In this document: one piece after another, positions 8,401-16,431 of the stretch | Position numbering within the stretch: the stretch's first letter is position 1 | How the letters are laid out: each line of letters begins with the position of its first letter | Origin: JANLVJ01 sp031363945 | Lineage (GTDB): Bacteria; Bacteroidota; Bacteroidia; Sphingobacteriales; Sphingobacteriaceae | NCBI GenBank assembly: GCA_031363945.1 | Contig: JANLVJ010000063.1 | Location: 1 to 64,000, forward strand | Reading direction: 5' to 3' | Length of the DNA: 64,000 bases | Position numbers and translations under genes: made by a program | Notes under the pieces: generated by a model | Told to the model about the DNA's origin: nothing | What the model saw: only the letters and a program-made list of their open reading frames with translations | Databases searched by the model: none

Positions 8401-9486
8401 TATGCAGCAATGAGCAGATATATGGCATACCTGAAATCAACCATTAGTAAAGTGACAGGGTTAAGCAGTGATAATGCGCTCGGTGACTGGTTGGGTCTTC
8501 AAAATAACCAGCTGGGTACAGATTATCTGGTGACAGCCTATCATGTATTTGACCTTGGTATTATGGTACAGGTAGCTGAGGTTCTTCATAAACCGATTGA
8601 TGTAGCCATGTTCAGAAAAGAATATACAGCGCGCAAAGCCTTCTTCAATAAAACTTTTGTAAACGGTAATAAAAAGTCATTGGGTCTGGTCAGTGGCAAT
8701 GGGGTAGGACAGCCTCAAACTACTGAAATGGCAAAGTTTAAACTGGCAGATACCCAGACCTCATATGCTGTAGGGCTGGCACTTGGAGTTTTTGATGACA
8801 GGAATATTCCATTTATGATTGAAAATCTAAAAGCCACAATTCTTCGCGAAAATATAGATGACAAGGGTATAATGAGACCCGTAAATTCTCTGATGACAGG
8901 TTTTATAGGAACTGCCTGGATCAGCAAAGCACTTTCTGATGCAGGTTTAACAGATCTTGCTTATAAACTGCTCGAAAATGAACAATTCCCATCATGGCTG
9001 TATCCTGTAAATCAAGGCGCCACGACCATTTGGGAACGCCTGAATGGTTATACTGCTGAAAATGGGTTTGGTGGAAATAACGGTATGAATTCATTCAATC
9101 ATTATTCTTTCGGTGCTATTGGACAATGGTTAATGGCCTATTCACTGGGTATTCAGCGTGATAAACCCGGATTCCAGCATTTTATATTACAGCCCGAACC
9201 CGACCCTACAGGTAAAATGATCTGGGCCAAAGGCATGTATGACTCTCAGTATGGGCCTATTAGTAGCAGCTGGAAACTTGCTAAAGGAATTTTTTTTTTT
9301 AAAACTTCTGTACCGGCAAATACTTCGGCTACCTTATTTCTGCCAGCTGATGATTTGAAGAGCATAACTGAAAATGGCAAATCAATTGGAAGCAGTGCTG
9401 TAAAGTTTATTGGTATTGAGAAAGGGAAAGCAGTTTTTGAATTGACTGCTGGTGACTATAGCTTTTCATCGGTTTTGCTTCACTAA
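5497..9486 (+). CDS. Secreted alpha-L-rhamnosidase (GH78) with repeat insertions
   Basis: This 1329-residue enzyme should release terminal alpha-L-rhamnose from plant or bacterial glycans. A signal peptide (residues 1-29) points to export. Domains in order: a fibronectin-like rhamnosidase N domain (about 50-165, TPLGIDVIAPRFSWQ), beta-sandwich domains, a family insertion (IYVTARGIYELYLNGKRIGD, about 540-560), the (alpha/alpha)6 catalytic barrel from about 860, and a C-terminal beta domain. Catalytic blocks are clear: DCPQRNERMGW with Glu887 as expected acid, and GATTIWERL with Glu1180 as expected base. Oddities are a 13-residue tandem duplication after the signal peptide, a basic Ser/Ala-rich insertion (about 329-412) with 12-residue repeats, and a run of 11 T (9290-9300) near the end. 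No rhamnose catabolic genes adjoin it. Confidence 0.92.
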   Translation: MNSLMVHTNKTVILIVLFLFPVHSNLFATPFNFPVHSHLFATPWNIIKPDRSKFRNKPGSAEIVKLQVEYTDTPLGIDVIAPRFSWQMLAPPGSRGYRQTKYQLEVQDFKRRTVWKSMVTTSQSLAIVYGGSPLKPGSRYDWKVTVWDHTGGSSNNTSWFETGLMNSNRNLEAWDGANWIGGTSKDIVLYSRYLPLFNMAYSLKILPASERAAVILGANDSRLMDKNKNNFQTENKINTSYFKVELDITSLSSVRGNAYLHIFRSGYTDTDKVNVPVKTFIINRAIINELNKNLPHKFLIHGEYGELTFSIDGRNDFSIAFIEKPATAGPEGATTINQMPRPAGNNLVARDAISSGSVSQNPETNSAGTSQVKDVDRKTGSAQVKRGIRKTGNALLKRNARTKTSTIPEPLQAFLVLPVASLNLNPMGTGNDVIPYGMLCDLGFSVDAGQNASITDLIVYNTRPPNTTVFHEDLLNNTYTGIFANFINKGASGLSISNGAFLLSGGEKGILVIANPSHNAMPMLRTKFSTTKQVASARIYVTARGIYELYLNGKRIGDDYYNPGLSQYDHTHFYQTYDVSDQIKPGDNALGAMLAEGWWSGLLSFGTNWNYFGDRQSLLAKLVITYADGSKKVITTNDKDWKYFNNGPVVYSSLLMGEAQDARREEVISNWSFASFDDSQWKNASIVNLEGSAYNGQSLDVFGHKQILSFDKLKLIGQIGKNAGTYRTLNAIGMQEVRSGVYIYNLGQNIVGVPKITFATGYAGQKITVRFSEVLYPDLKQSGKNVGMIMTENYRAALSEDTYIMKDGFQVFQPHFTSHGFQYIEITGIDQPLPLEAVQGISISSVHTLTASYESSNKKVNQLWSNLVWSNVDNFLSIPTDCPQRNERMGWSGDISVFSRTASYISNADQFLSRHMLAMRDDQLANGKFTDIAPVGGGFGGLLWGSAGITVAWEAYQQYQDKGLLENQYAAMSRYMAYLKSTISKVTGLSSDNALGDWLGLQNNQLGTDYLVTAYHVFDLGIMVQVAEVLHKPIDVAMFRKEYTARKAFFNKTFVNGNKKSLGLVSGNGVGQPQTTEMAKFKLADTQTSYAVGLALGVFDDRNIPFMIENLKATILRENIDDKGIMRPVNSLMTGFIGTAWISKALSDAGLTDLAYKLLENEQFPSWLYPVNQGATTIWERLNGYTAENGFGGNNGMNSFNHYSFGAIGQWLMAYSLGIQRDKPGFQHFILQPEPDPTGKMIWAKGMYDSQYGPISSSWKLAKGIFFFKTSVPANTSATLFLPADDLKSITENGKSIGSSAVKFIGIEKGKAVFELTAGDYSFSSVLLH
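5553..5627 (+). repeat. 39-bp in-frame tandem duplication in GH78 gene
   Basis: Two nearly identical 39-base units (5553-5591 and 5592-5627, the second incomplete) encode FPVHSNLFATPFN and FPVHSHLFATPWN at the end of the signal peptide. The copies differ at only a few bases, so the duplication is recent. Because the unit is a multiple of three the frame is kept. Confidence 0.85.
6607..6714 (+). repeat. Three 36-bp tandem repeats in GH78 insertion
   Basis: Three consecutive 36-base units encode QVKDVDRKTGSA, QVKRGIRKTGNA and the more diverged LLKRNARTKTST. They lie inside a basic, low-complexity insertion (about residues 329-412) that interrupts a beta-sandwich domain. The repeat probably grew by slippage or unequal exchange. 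Confidence 0.8.
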
Positions 9487-9628
9487 TTGACGCCGAAAAT
9501 CTTTGACCATTGTGCAAAAAAGCGTATTATCATCCAGTAAACCGTACTTAGCAAAAGGCAGCACTGCAGGGCAAAATAGCGTATTGAATGTTAATTGACT
9601 GTACTACCGAGCAGTAGACCGTACTGCT

Positions 9629-11422
9629 TCAAATACTATTACTTACACTGGCATTTTCAAAAGTTGACATCTCGTTTAAAAAATTTACTGCACTTTTAAT
9701 CAGGGGATAGGCAAGAGCGCAGCCTGTGCCTTCTCCCAGGCGCAGACTAAGTTTTAACAGTGGTTCTGCTCCAAGGAAATCCAGCAATCTACGATGCCCT
9801 TTTTCACCAGATTCATGACAATATATAGCGTTTTGAATTATTGTTTTATCAAGCATATAGGCAGAAAGACAGGCAGTTGTAGCTATGAAACCATCAATAA
9901 GAATTACCATATTTTGCTGTCGTGCTTCAAGAATTGCACCCGCAATTTGCATAATCTCGAAACCACCAAACCAGGCCATATAATCTAAGAGCTCATTATT
10001 ACCAGTAAAATTGTTTATCGCCAGTTCTAATACCTGAATTTTATGGTTTAACTGAGACTTATTTAAGCCTGTGCCCTTACCCACACATTCTGCTATCGGT
10101 ATTTTGCAGAGTACGCTCATAAGAGCCGATGCGCTCGAGGTATTGCCGATACCCATTTCACCAAAACCAATAATATTACAACCCTCTTTTGCAAGATGTT
10201 TGACTAAATTTCGACCTTTCTCAAAGCAAAGTTGTAATTCCTGGCTTGTCATGGCAGGGCCTGATAAAAAAGAGGCTGTGCCTCTGCCGACTTTTTGATC
10301 TAGAATATTTAGGGACGGACTAAAATCATAGTTTACCCCAGCATCTACCAATAATAATTCAATAGCATTTTGTCTACAAAAAACATTGATGGCCGCTCCA
10401 CCTGCCAGAAAAGTGTTTACCATCTGCCTTGTAACTTCCATTGGATATTTACTCATACCGAGGGCTGTAATACCATGATCGGCTGCAAATACAACGACAT
10501 GAGGTTTTACAAGTTCAGGGTTTGTGCTATTCAGGACCATTCCGATTTGAAAAGCGAGATCTTCGAGAATACCCAGGGAACCTTCAGGTTTGGTCTTTTG
10601 ACTGATTCGCTCTTTAAGCTTTATTGAAAGCTGAATTGTTTCGGCCTTTATCTGCTTTCCTGTCAGTTCGTCGTTTGAAAAATGACTTCCTCTCGAATCT
10701 TCCTCAACTACTTTAATCGGCTTATTACAAACATCAGATTGAAGTACAACTTCTTTTTCTGATTTTTTTATTGATTCATTATTATTTAAAATTGCTTTCC
10801 CAGAAATATAATTGATAGTTGTCACAACTGGCTTCAATGATTTATTTTTCCACCCTAACTGTTGAAGCATAGGCTGCTGCTCATAGTCAGTAGCCGGTTT
10901 ACCTATACAGAAATATCCCAATGGCTCAATCTCATCAGGCAGGCCTAATAATTTTTTAAAGTGATAATAGTTTAAAATTGAGATCCAGCCCATAGAATAG
11001 CCCTGATTGGTGAGCGAAAGCCAGATGTTTTCTACCGCACATACAGCACTGAATTTTATAGTTTCATTGGTGGCTATTGTGCCAATAGTAAAATCATTCA
11101 GTACCGATCTGTCGTAGCAAACTACTAAACCAACGGGGGCATCAAGTATAGCCTCTAATTTCAATGAATTATATTGGCTTTTCTTATCATTTGATTCAAT
11201 GCAATCAAGCGCTTTTGAATTTGAGGAATCAAAGAGCTTTTTGATTTCAATTTTTATTGCACGATCATGAATGATATAATATCTGCTGGCATCAGTTAAG
11301 CCAACCGAAGGAGCCATATGCCCTGCTTCAAGAGCCATTGCAAGCACTAAATCAGGCACAGAATCAGATTTGAAGTGCCGGGTGTCACGCCTTGTTTTAA
11401 ATAGTTCTTCTAAGTTTAGCAT
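9629..11422 (-). CDS. bluB-cobT: BluB-CobT fusion: DMB synthase and DMB phosphoribosyltransferase
   Basis: This 597-residue protein joins two steps of making the lower ligand of vitamin B12. Residues 1-200 are a BluB-type nitroreductase-fold 5,6-dimethylbenzimidazole synthase (RRDTRHF, HMAPSVGL, LKLEAILDAPVGLVV, CAVENIWLS, GYSMGWISIL), which breaks down reduced FMN to DMB. A hydrophilic linker (201-255) follows. Residues 256-590 are CobT, which transfers phosphoribose from nicotinate mononucleotide to DMB (KTKPEGSLG, FAADHGITALG, GGAAINVF, GEMGIGNTSSASAL, GGFEIMQIAGA, DGFIATTACLSA). The catalytic-Glu motif LGEGTGCAL is intact. No other cobalamin gene is in the window, and I see no cobalamin riboswitch in the 156-base divergent spacer upstream. 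Confidence 0.92.
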   Translation of the reverse strand: MLNLEELFKTRRDTRHFKSDSVPDLVLAMALEAGHMAPSVGLTDASRYYIIHDRAIKIEIKKLFDSSNSKALDCIESNDKKSQYNSLKLEAILDAPVGLVVCYDRSVLNDFTIGTIATNETIKFSAVCAVENIWLSLTNQGYSMGWISILNYYHFKKLLGLPDEIEPLGYFCIGKPATDYEQQPMLQQLGWKNKSLKPVVTTINYISGKAILNNNESIKKSEKEVVLQSDVCNKPIKVVEEDSRGSHFSNDELTGKQIKAETIQLSIKLKERISQKTKPEGSLGILEDLAFQIGMVLNSTNPELVKPHVVVFAADHGITALGMSKYPMEVTRQMVNTFLAGGAAINVFCRQNAIELLLVDAGVNYDFSPSLNILDQKVGRGTASFLSGPAMTSQELQLCFEKGRNLVKHLAKEGCNIIGFGEMGIGNTSSASALMSVLCKIPIAECVGKGTGLNKSQLNHKIQVLELAINNFTGNNELLDYMAWFGGFEIMQIAGAILEARQQNMVILIDGFIATTACLSAYMLDKTIIQNAIYCHESGEKGHRRLLDFLGAEPLLKLSLRLGEGTGCALAYPLIKSAVNFLNEMSTFENASVSNSI

Positions 11423-11578
11423 TTCAGGCAGGACGATAAAAATTGATTCGGCTAATTTAATTATATTCTACTTCAGGAAAAATTCGGAGATCCTTTTTTA
11501 CCAAGATCAAAGCTTGTTCAGTTCTGTTTTAAGTGGCTTTATTCTACAGATCGTATATTCGCAAATATAAATTGTAAG

Positions 11579-11764
11579 ATGAAAGATAAAATTTGGCTTT
11601 CAATTGAGCCACAAATTCTTGGAAGTGCCCAGCAAATAGCAAAAAATAAAAAAATTAGTTTCTCTAAGTTAATTGAAGACCAGTTAAAATTAGTGATAGA
11701 GGCTGACGCAAGAAAAAATGATTTACACAAGACTTCATCTTTACCAAAACTCCCAAAAGTCTGA
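11579..11764 (+). CDS. Small ribbon-helix-helix-like (DUF6364-like) protein
   Basis: This 61-residue protein starts MKDKIWLSIEPQILGSAQQI and contains KKISFSKLIEDQLKLVI, the beta-strand, helix, turn, helix order of ribbon-helix-helix DNA-binding proteins such as antitoxins of the DUF6364 type. It is divergent from bluB-cobT and lies 8 bases before an SseB-like gene, so the two are probably co-transcribed. A role as repressor of its own operon is plausible but not shown. The partner does not look like a known toxin. Confidence 0.6.
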   Translation: MKDKIWLSIEPQILGSAQQIAKNKKISFSKLIEDQLKLVIEADARKNDLHKTSSLPKLPKV

Positions 11765-11772
11765 TCAGTCAA

Positions 11773-12402
11773 ATGAGGAACTTTATTGATGACCTGATTA
11801 CAAGTTTTGAATTAAATGAACATGTTACGGACGCCTCATTCGGCTATGTTTATAATAATAATACGAATCTACAGCATCTTTTTTTAGCTCTGGGTTTATC
11901 AGGAGATGAAGAAAAGGTAAAATCGATGACTTGGTTCATCAAATCAAAATATCTGCCTGATTCTGTGCTGAACTTTGCCTCAAGTTTGGCTGATGATGGC
12001 ATTTATAGTTTTGTAAAATCAGGAAATTTTACGTTCTATGAAAAAGGTTCAGCCAAAGTAATTGAACCAATACTGCTTCAGTATTTTTTACAACCCGAAG
12101 TTTATAAAGCGCAGTTAATAGAAAGCATCAAAAGTGTTAAATTAATTACACTTTTTAAGGATATCTCTATGGATAGCAGTATATTAAATTTTCAAACATA
12201 TAAACGCGATTCAGGTGAATTCATTCCGTTATTTACTGACCAGGAGATGATTCAAAAAACGGGAATGTCAGTTATTCCTGAAAACTTAACGGTTTTGGCC
12301 TTTGACTTTAATCAGTTAAACTCACTTATAAATGATAACCTAAATAACCGGTTATATATACTTAATCCCGGTAGTCAGTTTGAATTTGAATTTATAAGCT
12401 GA
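11773..12402 (+). CDS. Protein with C-terminal SseB-like domain
   Basis: This encodes 209 residues without a signal peptide. The first 110 residues are unrecognised. The C-terminal part (about 120-205) fits the SseB N-terminal domain: FQTYKRDSGEFIPLFTDQEM, then VLAFDFNQLNSLI and LYILNPGSQFEFEF, the last matching the typical LVLNPGS-x-x-x-EF ending. SseB domains are found in enhanced-serine-sensitivity proteins and in proteins around secretion systems, but their biochemical role is unclear. It follows the ribbon-helix-helix gene by 8 bases. Together they might form a regulator and effector pair; this is inference from spacing only. Confidence 0.6.
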   Translation: MRNFIDDLITSFELNEHVTDASFGYVYNNNTNLQHLFLALGLSGDEEKVKSMTWFIKSKYLPDSVLNFASSLADDGIYSFVKSGNFTFYEKGSAKVIEPILLQYFLQPEVYKAQLIESIKSVKLITLFKDISMDSSILNFQTYKRDSGEFIPLFTDQEMIQKTGMSVIPENLTVLAFDFNQLNSLINDNLNNRLYILNPGSQFEFEFIS

Positions 12403-12542
12403 ACGCGCGTTTTCAACGATGTATATGGATAGGCTTGTTTATCTTTTCTGGACATAAAATGGATTCTCTGGTATCTGTGTAAATTTTACTTACACTTATC
12501 CGATAAGGGTAATATTTCAGTATTTTAAGGGAAAATATCTTT

Positions 12543-13625
12543 ATGAAATTACACTGTCTATATATTTCAATTTTAATTTCCTGTTTCTTTGCATGCCAGC
12601 ATAAAATTTCGGTAAACAATCAGGCAGTCGGGCAGTCAGGCTCAAACTCTGATGTGCAAACTGGTTCAATGGTAGACAAGCAGGCTGCTTTAAAAACCAG
12701 TGCCTACGAAGTTCAAACTGGGGGCATAAAAATGATTACCGTTGCCGGTAAATATAAAGTCTGGACCAAGAAAATCGGCGATGGTAAAATTAAGGTTCTT
12801 CTTTTACATGGAGGCCCAGGTTTCTCGCATGATTACTTTGAGTGTTTCGAAAGCTTTTTACCCAAAGAAGGTATTGAATTCTATTACTATGATCAGCTGG
12901 GAAGTGGCTATTCAGATATGCCCGCTGACACCACGCTATGGAATATTCCGCGGTTTGTTGAAGAAGTCGAAGCAGTCAGAAAAGGACTGGGACTTGAACA
13001 ATTTTATTTGCTCGGGCATTCATGGGGTGGTATGCTAGCCATGGAATACCTTACAAAATATCAAAGCCATGTAAAAGCTGCAGTGCTGTCAAATATGACC
13101 GCAGGCATAAAGAGTTATGTAGCCTATACTAAAAAACAAAAAATTGAATTTTTTACTCCACGTGAACTTGCGTTATATGATTCCCTTGACAGGCGTAAAG
13201 ATTATAGTTCACAGACTTATCAGGATCTGGTAAATAAAACCCTCTACACCCATGTTCTTTGCAGACTGCCTTATGAAAGCTGGCCTGAGCCACTTGTGAG
13301 AGCTATTAAAAAGTCTAACAACATTATTTACATACAGATGCAGGGGGTCGATGAGTTTCATGTTACGGGCAATTTTAAGAACTGGGAAATGTGGGATCGT
13401 TTGCCATCTATAAAAGTACCAACTCTGGTTCTCGGAGGTATGTATGATGAAATGAACCCGGTTGATATGCGATTAGAAGGTAAACTGATTCCAAATAGTC
13501 GTACCTATTTATGTCCGAATGGAAGCCATATGAGTATGTATGATGATCAGCTCAATTACTTCAGTCACCTGACGGGTTTTTTGCATGACGTAGATGAGAA
13601 TAAATTTAAGGCTGATAAAAGGTAG
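12543..13625 (+). CDS. Lipoprotein proline iminopeptidase-like alpha/beta hydrolase (S33)
   Basis: This 360-residue alpha/beta hydrolase resembles proline iminopeptidases, which remove N-terminal proline from peptides. A lipoprotein signal (MKLHCLYISILISCFFAC, Cys18) suggests anchoring outside the cytoplasmic membrane, unlike the usual cytoplasmic enzyme. Residues 20-65 are a Ser/Gln/Ala-rich spacer. The catalytic domain shows the oxyanion motif LLLHGGPGFSHDY, YYYDQLGSGYSD, the nucleophile elbow GHSWGG, and the late motifs LVLGGMYDEMNP (Asp) and NGSHMSMYDD (His). All triad positions are present. It stands alone between spacers, so the physiological peptide source is unknown. Confidence 0.85.
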   Translation: MKLHCLYISILISCFFACQHKISVNNQAVGQSGSNSDVQTGSMVDKQAALKTSAYEVQTGGIKMITVAGKYKVWTKKIGDGKIKVLLLHGGPGFSHDYFECFESFLPKEGIEFYYYDQLGSGYSDMPADTTLWNIPRFVEEVEAVRKGLGLEQFYLLGHSWGGMLAMEYLTKYQSHVKAAVLSNMTAGIKSYVAYTKKQKIEFFTPRELALYDSLDRRKDYSSQTYQDLVNKTLYTHVLCRLPYESWPEPLVRAIKKSNNIIYIQMQGVDEFHVTGNFKNWEMWDRLPSIKVPTLVLGGMYDEMNPVDMRLEGKLIPNSRTYLCPNGSHMSMYDDQLNYFSHLTGFLHDVDENKFKADKR

Positions 13626-13734
13626 ACCGCATTTGCAGTTAGCAAACTGATCTATCAAGATATTGGCAGCTTGCTCACTATATATGCTATCTGAACTTTG
13701 ATTTTTAGTTTTTCTATAAACTCAGGCACTGAGG

Positions 13735-14373
13735 TTATTCATATTGTTTAAGGGCCTCCAGGAAATCATCAATATCTCCGCAGAGGTGAGCAGTAAATTG
13801 GGTGATTTTTTCAATTGGCCAGTTCCACCATGCTAGCCCCAGTAGCTCATTAATAGTTTCGGTATCGAAACGCATACGTATGAGCCTTGCTGGATTACCC
13901 CCTACAATACTATAGGGTTCAATATCAGTTGTTACCACTGAATAAGCGCCAATTATTACTCCATCACCAATCGTTACTCCCGGTAGAATTGCTGCTTTAT
14001 AACCGATCCATACATCATTACCTATAATAGTATCTCCTTTTATTGGAAATATTTTTCCTTGCATTGAATCAGCCCAGTCACCTCCAAAAATCGAAAACGG
14101 GTATGAACTTACTGACTGAGTCAGGTGGTTCGCTCCATTCATGATAAATTCAACTCCACTGGCAATCATGCAAAACTTACCAATTATGAGTTTGTCACCT
14201 GTGAAATCAAAATGGTAACGGATATTTCGCTTGAAATTTTCTACTGATTCAAAGTCATCATAATACGTATAATCGCCAATAAAAATTTGTGGATGCCTGA
14301 TTAATGATTTCAGAAAACTTAGCTTCTGGTAACCGGCAATAGGAAATGCGGTGGTAGGTGCAACAACTGCCAT
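13735..14373 (-). CDS. Vat/CatB-like xenobiotic O-acetyltransferase (left-handed beta helix)
   Basis: This 212-residue hexapeptide-repeat acetyltransferase belongs to the group containing Vat (streptogramin A) and CatB (chloramphenicol) acetyltransferases. The typical blocks are all there: GDYTYYDD near residue 33, LIIGKFCMIASGVEFIMNGA with the catalytic His in GANH, YPFSIFGGDW, GDTIIGNDVWIG, GVTIGDGVIIGAYSVVT, GGNPARLI and WWNWPIEKI. The hexapeptide repeats should build a trimeric left-handed beta helix using acetyl-CoA. Length is normal. The gene is chromosomal, with no mobile element nearby, so it may be an intrinsic acetyltransferase rather than an acquired resistance gene. The true substrate cannot be read from sequence. 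Confidence 0.85.
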   Translation of the reverse strand: MAVVAPTTAFPIAGYQKLSFLKSLIRHPQIFIGDYTYYDDFESVENFKRNIRYHFDFTGDKLIIGKFCMIASGVEFIMNGANHLTQSVSSYPFSIFGGDWADSMQGKIFPIKGDTIIGNDVWIGYKAAILPGVTIGDGVIIGAYSVVTTDIEPYSIVGGNPARLIRMRFDTETINELLGLAWWNWPIEKITQFTAHLCGDIDDFLEALKQYE

Positions 14374-14465
14374 GAGCTCATATATTTTACTGAATCTAAA
14401 GTAGTTGTTTTTGATGAACTGGCAGGAAAATTATAAAGACACAAACGGGCAGGCATATCTTCTGG

Positions 14466-14756
14466 CTAGAGATCAAGGTATTCACGAAAACCACGGGCTA
14501 CGGCCTGAGGATCATATTCTAGCCCATAGTTTATGGTTGAATCTTCCCATCCGTCTTTATATCCTTTTTCTATGCCTTGCTGAAAACCTGATTTATTTGG
14601 ATTAGCCTGAAAAACTGTCCATTCGTATTGATCACCATATGTTTTTTTAGCATCTGTCATATCATCAAAAGAAATCATCTCATAGCTATTCTTTTCGGTA
14701 TTTCTAATGATGATCATGCCTTCTGTAGGCTTTGCTGTTTTGAATTTCTTCCACAT
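14466..14756 (-). CDS. Hypothetical 96-residue protein
   Basis: I do not recognise this small acidic cytoplasmic protein. It begins MWKKFKTAKPTEGMIIIRN and contains DAKKTYGDQYEWTVFQANPN and GIEKGYKDGWEDS. It has no membrane segment. It lies 24 bases downstream of ychF on the same strand, so it may be the last gene of that transcript. Composition and position support it over the overlapping frames on the other strand. Confidence 0.5.
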   Translation of the reverse strand: MWKKFKTAKPTEGMIIIRNTEKNSYEMISFDDMTDAKKTYGDQYEWTVFQANPNKSGFQQGIEKGYKDGWEDSTINYGLEYDPQAVARGFREYLDL

Positions 14757-14780
14757 AATAGAGATTTTTATAACCGAATT

Positions 14781-15881
14781 TTAGACATTGAATCTGAAAT
14801 GCATGATATCTCCATCTTCAACGATATAGGTTTTGCCTTCAACGCCTAATTTGCCGGCCTCTTTACAAGCGGCCTCAGAACCAAGGGCAACAAAATCTGC
14901 ATATTTGATAACTTCAGCACGAATAAACCCTTTCTCAAAGTCAGTATGAATAACACCGGCAGCCTGAGGTGCCGACATACCTTTCGTAATGGTCCATGCC
15001 CGCACTTCCTGTACACCTGCGGTAAAATAGGTGGCAAGGTTAAGCAGGGTATAAGATGATTTAATCAGTTTGTTAACTCCAGGCTGGTCAAGGCCAAGAT
15101 CGGCAAGAAACATCTGCCGCTCTTCGAAAGAATCGAGTGAAGCAATATCAGCTTCAATTTCTGCGCTGATGATAAGTACATCTGCACCTTCAGCCTTGAC
15201 GTTTTCTTTTACTTTATCAACATAGTCATTTCCGGTAAGCACCGATTTTTCATCAACATTACACACATAGATTACTGGCTTTATGGTTAGAAGATTCAGG
15301 TCTTCTAAAGGCTCCTGCGAAAGAGCATCTAGATCTAACGATCTTACAGACTGTCCTGAAAGCAGGTGATCGCGAACCAACGTCAAGATATCGTATGAAC
15401 GTTTGGCATCTTTATCTCCTCCGGTTTTTACCATTTTTTCAACCTTAGGAATTTTTTTTTCTACCGATTCCAGATCTTTAAGTTGCAGCTCGGTGTCGAT
15501 AATCTCTTTATCTCTTATCGGGTCAACAGAACCGTCAACATGAATGACATTTGGATCATCAAAACAGCGTAGCACATGTATGATGGCATTCGTATTTCTA
15601 ATCGTACCCAGAAACTGATTACCCAGACCTTCACCTTTACTTGCCCCCTTTACCAGACCTGCAATATCTACGATTTCAATAGTATTTGGAACAACGCGTT
15701 GGGGCTTTACCAGCTCTTCTAGCTGGGTTAGCCTTTCATCAGGGACTGTTATAATACCAATATTTGGCTCAATTGTACAGAAAGGAAAATTAGCTGCCTG
15801 TGCCTTGGCATTTGATAATGAATTAAATAGAGTGGATTTGCCTACATTAGGCAAGCCGACAATACCGCATTGTAATCCCAT
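14781..15881 (-). CDS. ychF: Ribosome-associated GTPase/ATPase YchF (OLA1 family)
   Basis: This is a 366-residue universally conserved Obg-like P-loop protein that prefers ATP and binds ribosomes. The P-loop GLPNVGKSTLFNSL is near residue 8; the switch region FCTIEPNIGIITVPDERL, the DIAGLVKGASKGEGLGNQFL block and the diagnostic NVDE in place of NKxD (about residue 204) identify the family. The C-terminal TGS domain is seen in TITKGMSAPQAAGVIH and FEKGFIRAEVI. Length is normal. In other bacteria it affects oxidative stress and translation initiation. Genes for a small hypothetical protein follow it. Confidence 0.96.
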   Translation of the reverse strand: MGLQCGIVGLPNVGKSTLFNSLSNAKAQAANFPFCTIEPNIGIITVPDERLTQLEELVKPQRVVPNTIEIVDIAGLVKGASKGEGLGNQFLGTIRNTNAIIHVLRCFDDPNVIHVDGSVDPIRDKEIIDTELQLKDLESVEKKIPKVEKMVKTGGDKDAKRSYDILTLVRDHLLSGQSVRSLDLDALSQEPLEDLNLLTIKPVIYVCNVDEKSVLTGNDYVDKVKENVKAEGADVLIISAEIEADIASLDSFEERQMFLADLGLDQPGVNKLIKSSYTLLNLATYFTAGVQEVRAWTITKGMSAPQAAGVIHTDFEKGFIRAEVIKYADFVALGSEAACKEAGKLGVEGKTYIVEDGDIMHFRFNV

Positions 15882-15945
15882 TGCTAGTGTATGTTTAAAT
15901 AAAGCGCGAAATTAAAGCTTTAATCTGAATTAAAGGCGGTATGCC

Positions 15946-16431
15946 TTATTGTTTCAGCTCAGAGAAATGGAGACCATTTTTCTGAAGGTCACTAAGGCTT
16001 TCAGAAACCTTTTCTACATATAAATCAAACAGCCCGCTTTCTGCAGCGCGGCCAAGAAGCTCTATGACCTGCAAGCGCTTCAAAGAGTTTTCTTCTTTCA
16101 AAAAGGCAGAATATTCAGTGATATAAATATCAATGGTTGCTTCATCTAACCAGCTAAGATCATTGATGACTTCATCAAATGAATCCAGATTATTCGTGAA
16201 ATAGTCTGGGAACTGAAGTAAATCTGCGATGTTTTCATAGAAAGCATCAAGCCAGTGAATTTTTGAACCTGAAAGATGTACTTGCAGTCCATCATTAATA
16301 ACTGAAATTGCATTGGCACTACTGCCTTCGGGGGTAACCCTATTAGTATCTGTTAAATTGCTTTCATTGCCTGTTGCGATTTCTCTGCTTACCCGGTAAT
16401 AAGCTCGGGGACTTAGTTTTTCAGTTTGCAT
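15946..16431 (-). CDS. Barstar-family ribonuclease inhibitor
   Basis: This 161-residue protein is a likely inhibitor of the RNase encoded just before it on the same strand. Residues 46-135 fit barstar: LDAFYENIADLLQFPDYFTN, then NLDSFDEVINDLSWL. Asp83 aligns with barstar Asp35, and Glu87 takes the place of barstar Asp39, the residue that plugs the RNase active site. It has no signal peptide, so it should act in the cytoplasm, protecting the producer from RNase that has not been exported. The first 40 residues form a Ser/Thr/Asn-rich extension not found in classical barstar. Its start overlaps the RNase stop by 11 bases, implying translational coupling. Confidence 0.85.
   Translation of the reverse strand: MQTEKLSPRAYYRVSREIATGNESNLTDTNRVTPEGSSANAISVINDGLQVHLSGSKIHWLDAFYENIADLLQFPDYFTNNLDSFDEVINDLSWLDEATIDIYITEYSAFLKEENSLKRLQVIELLGRAAESGLFDLYVEKVSESLSDLQKNGLHFSELKQ

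Noticed and set aside
11423..11578. Possible cobalamin riboswitch before bluB-cobT
   Set aside because: The spacer is only 156 bases and shows no B12-box-like core.
14405..14849. Plus-strand frames opposite the small hypothetical gene and the ychF end
   Set aside because: They are opposite genes with better composition and context, and have no recognisable motifs.
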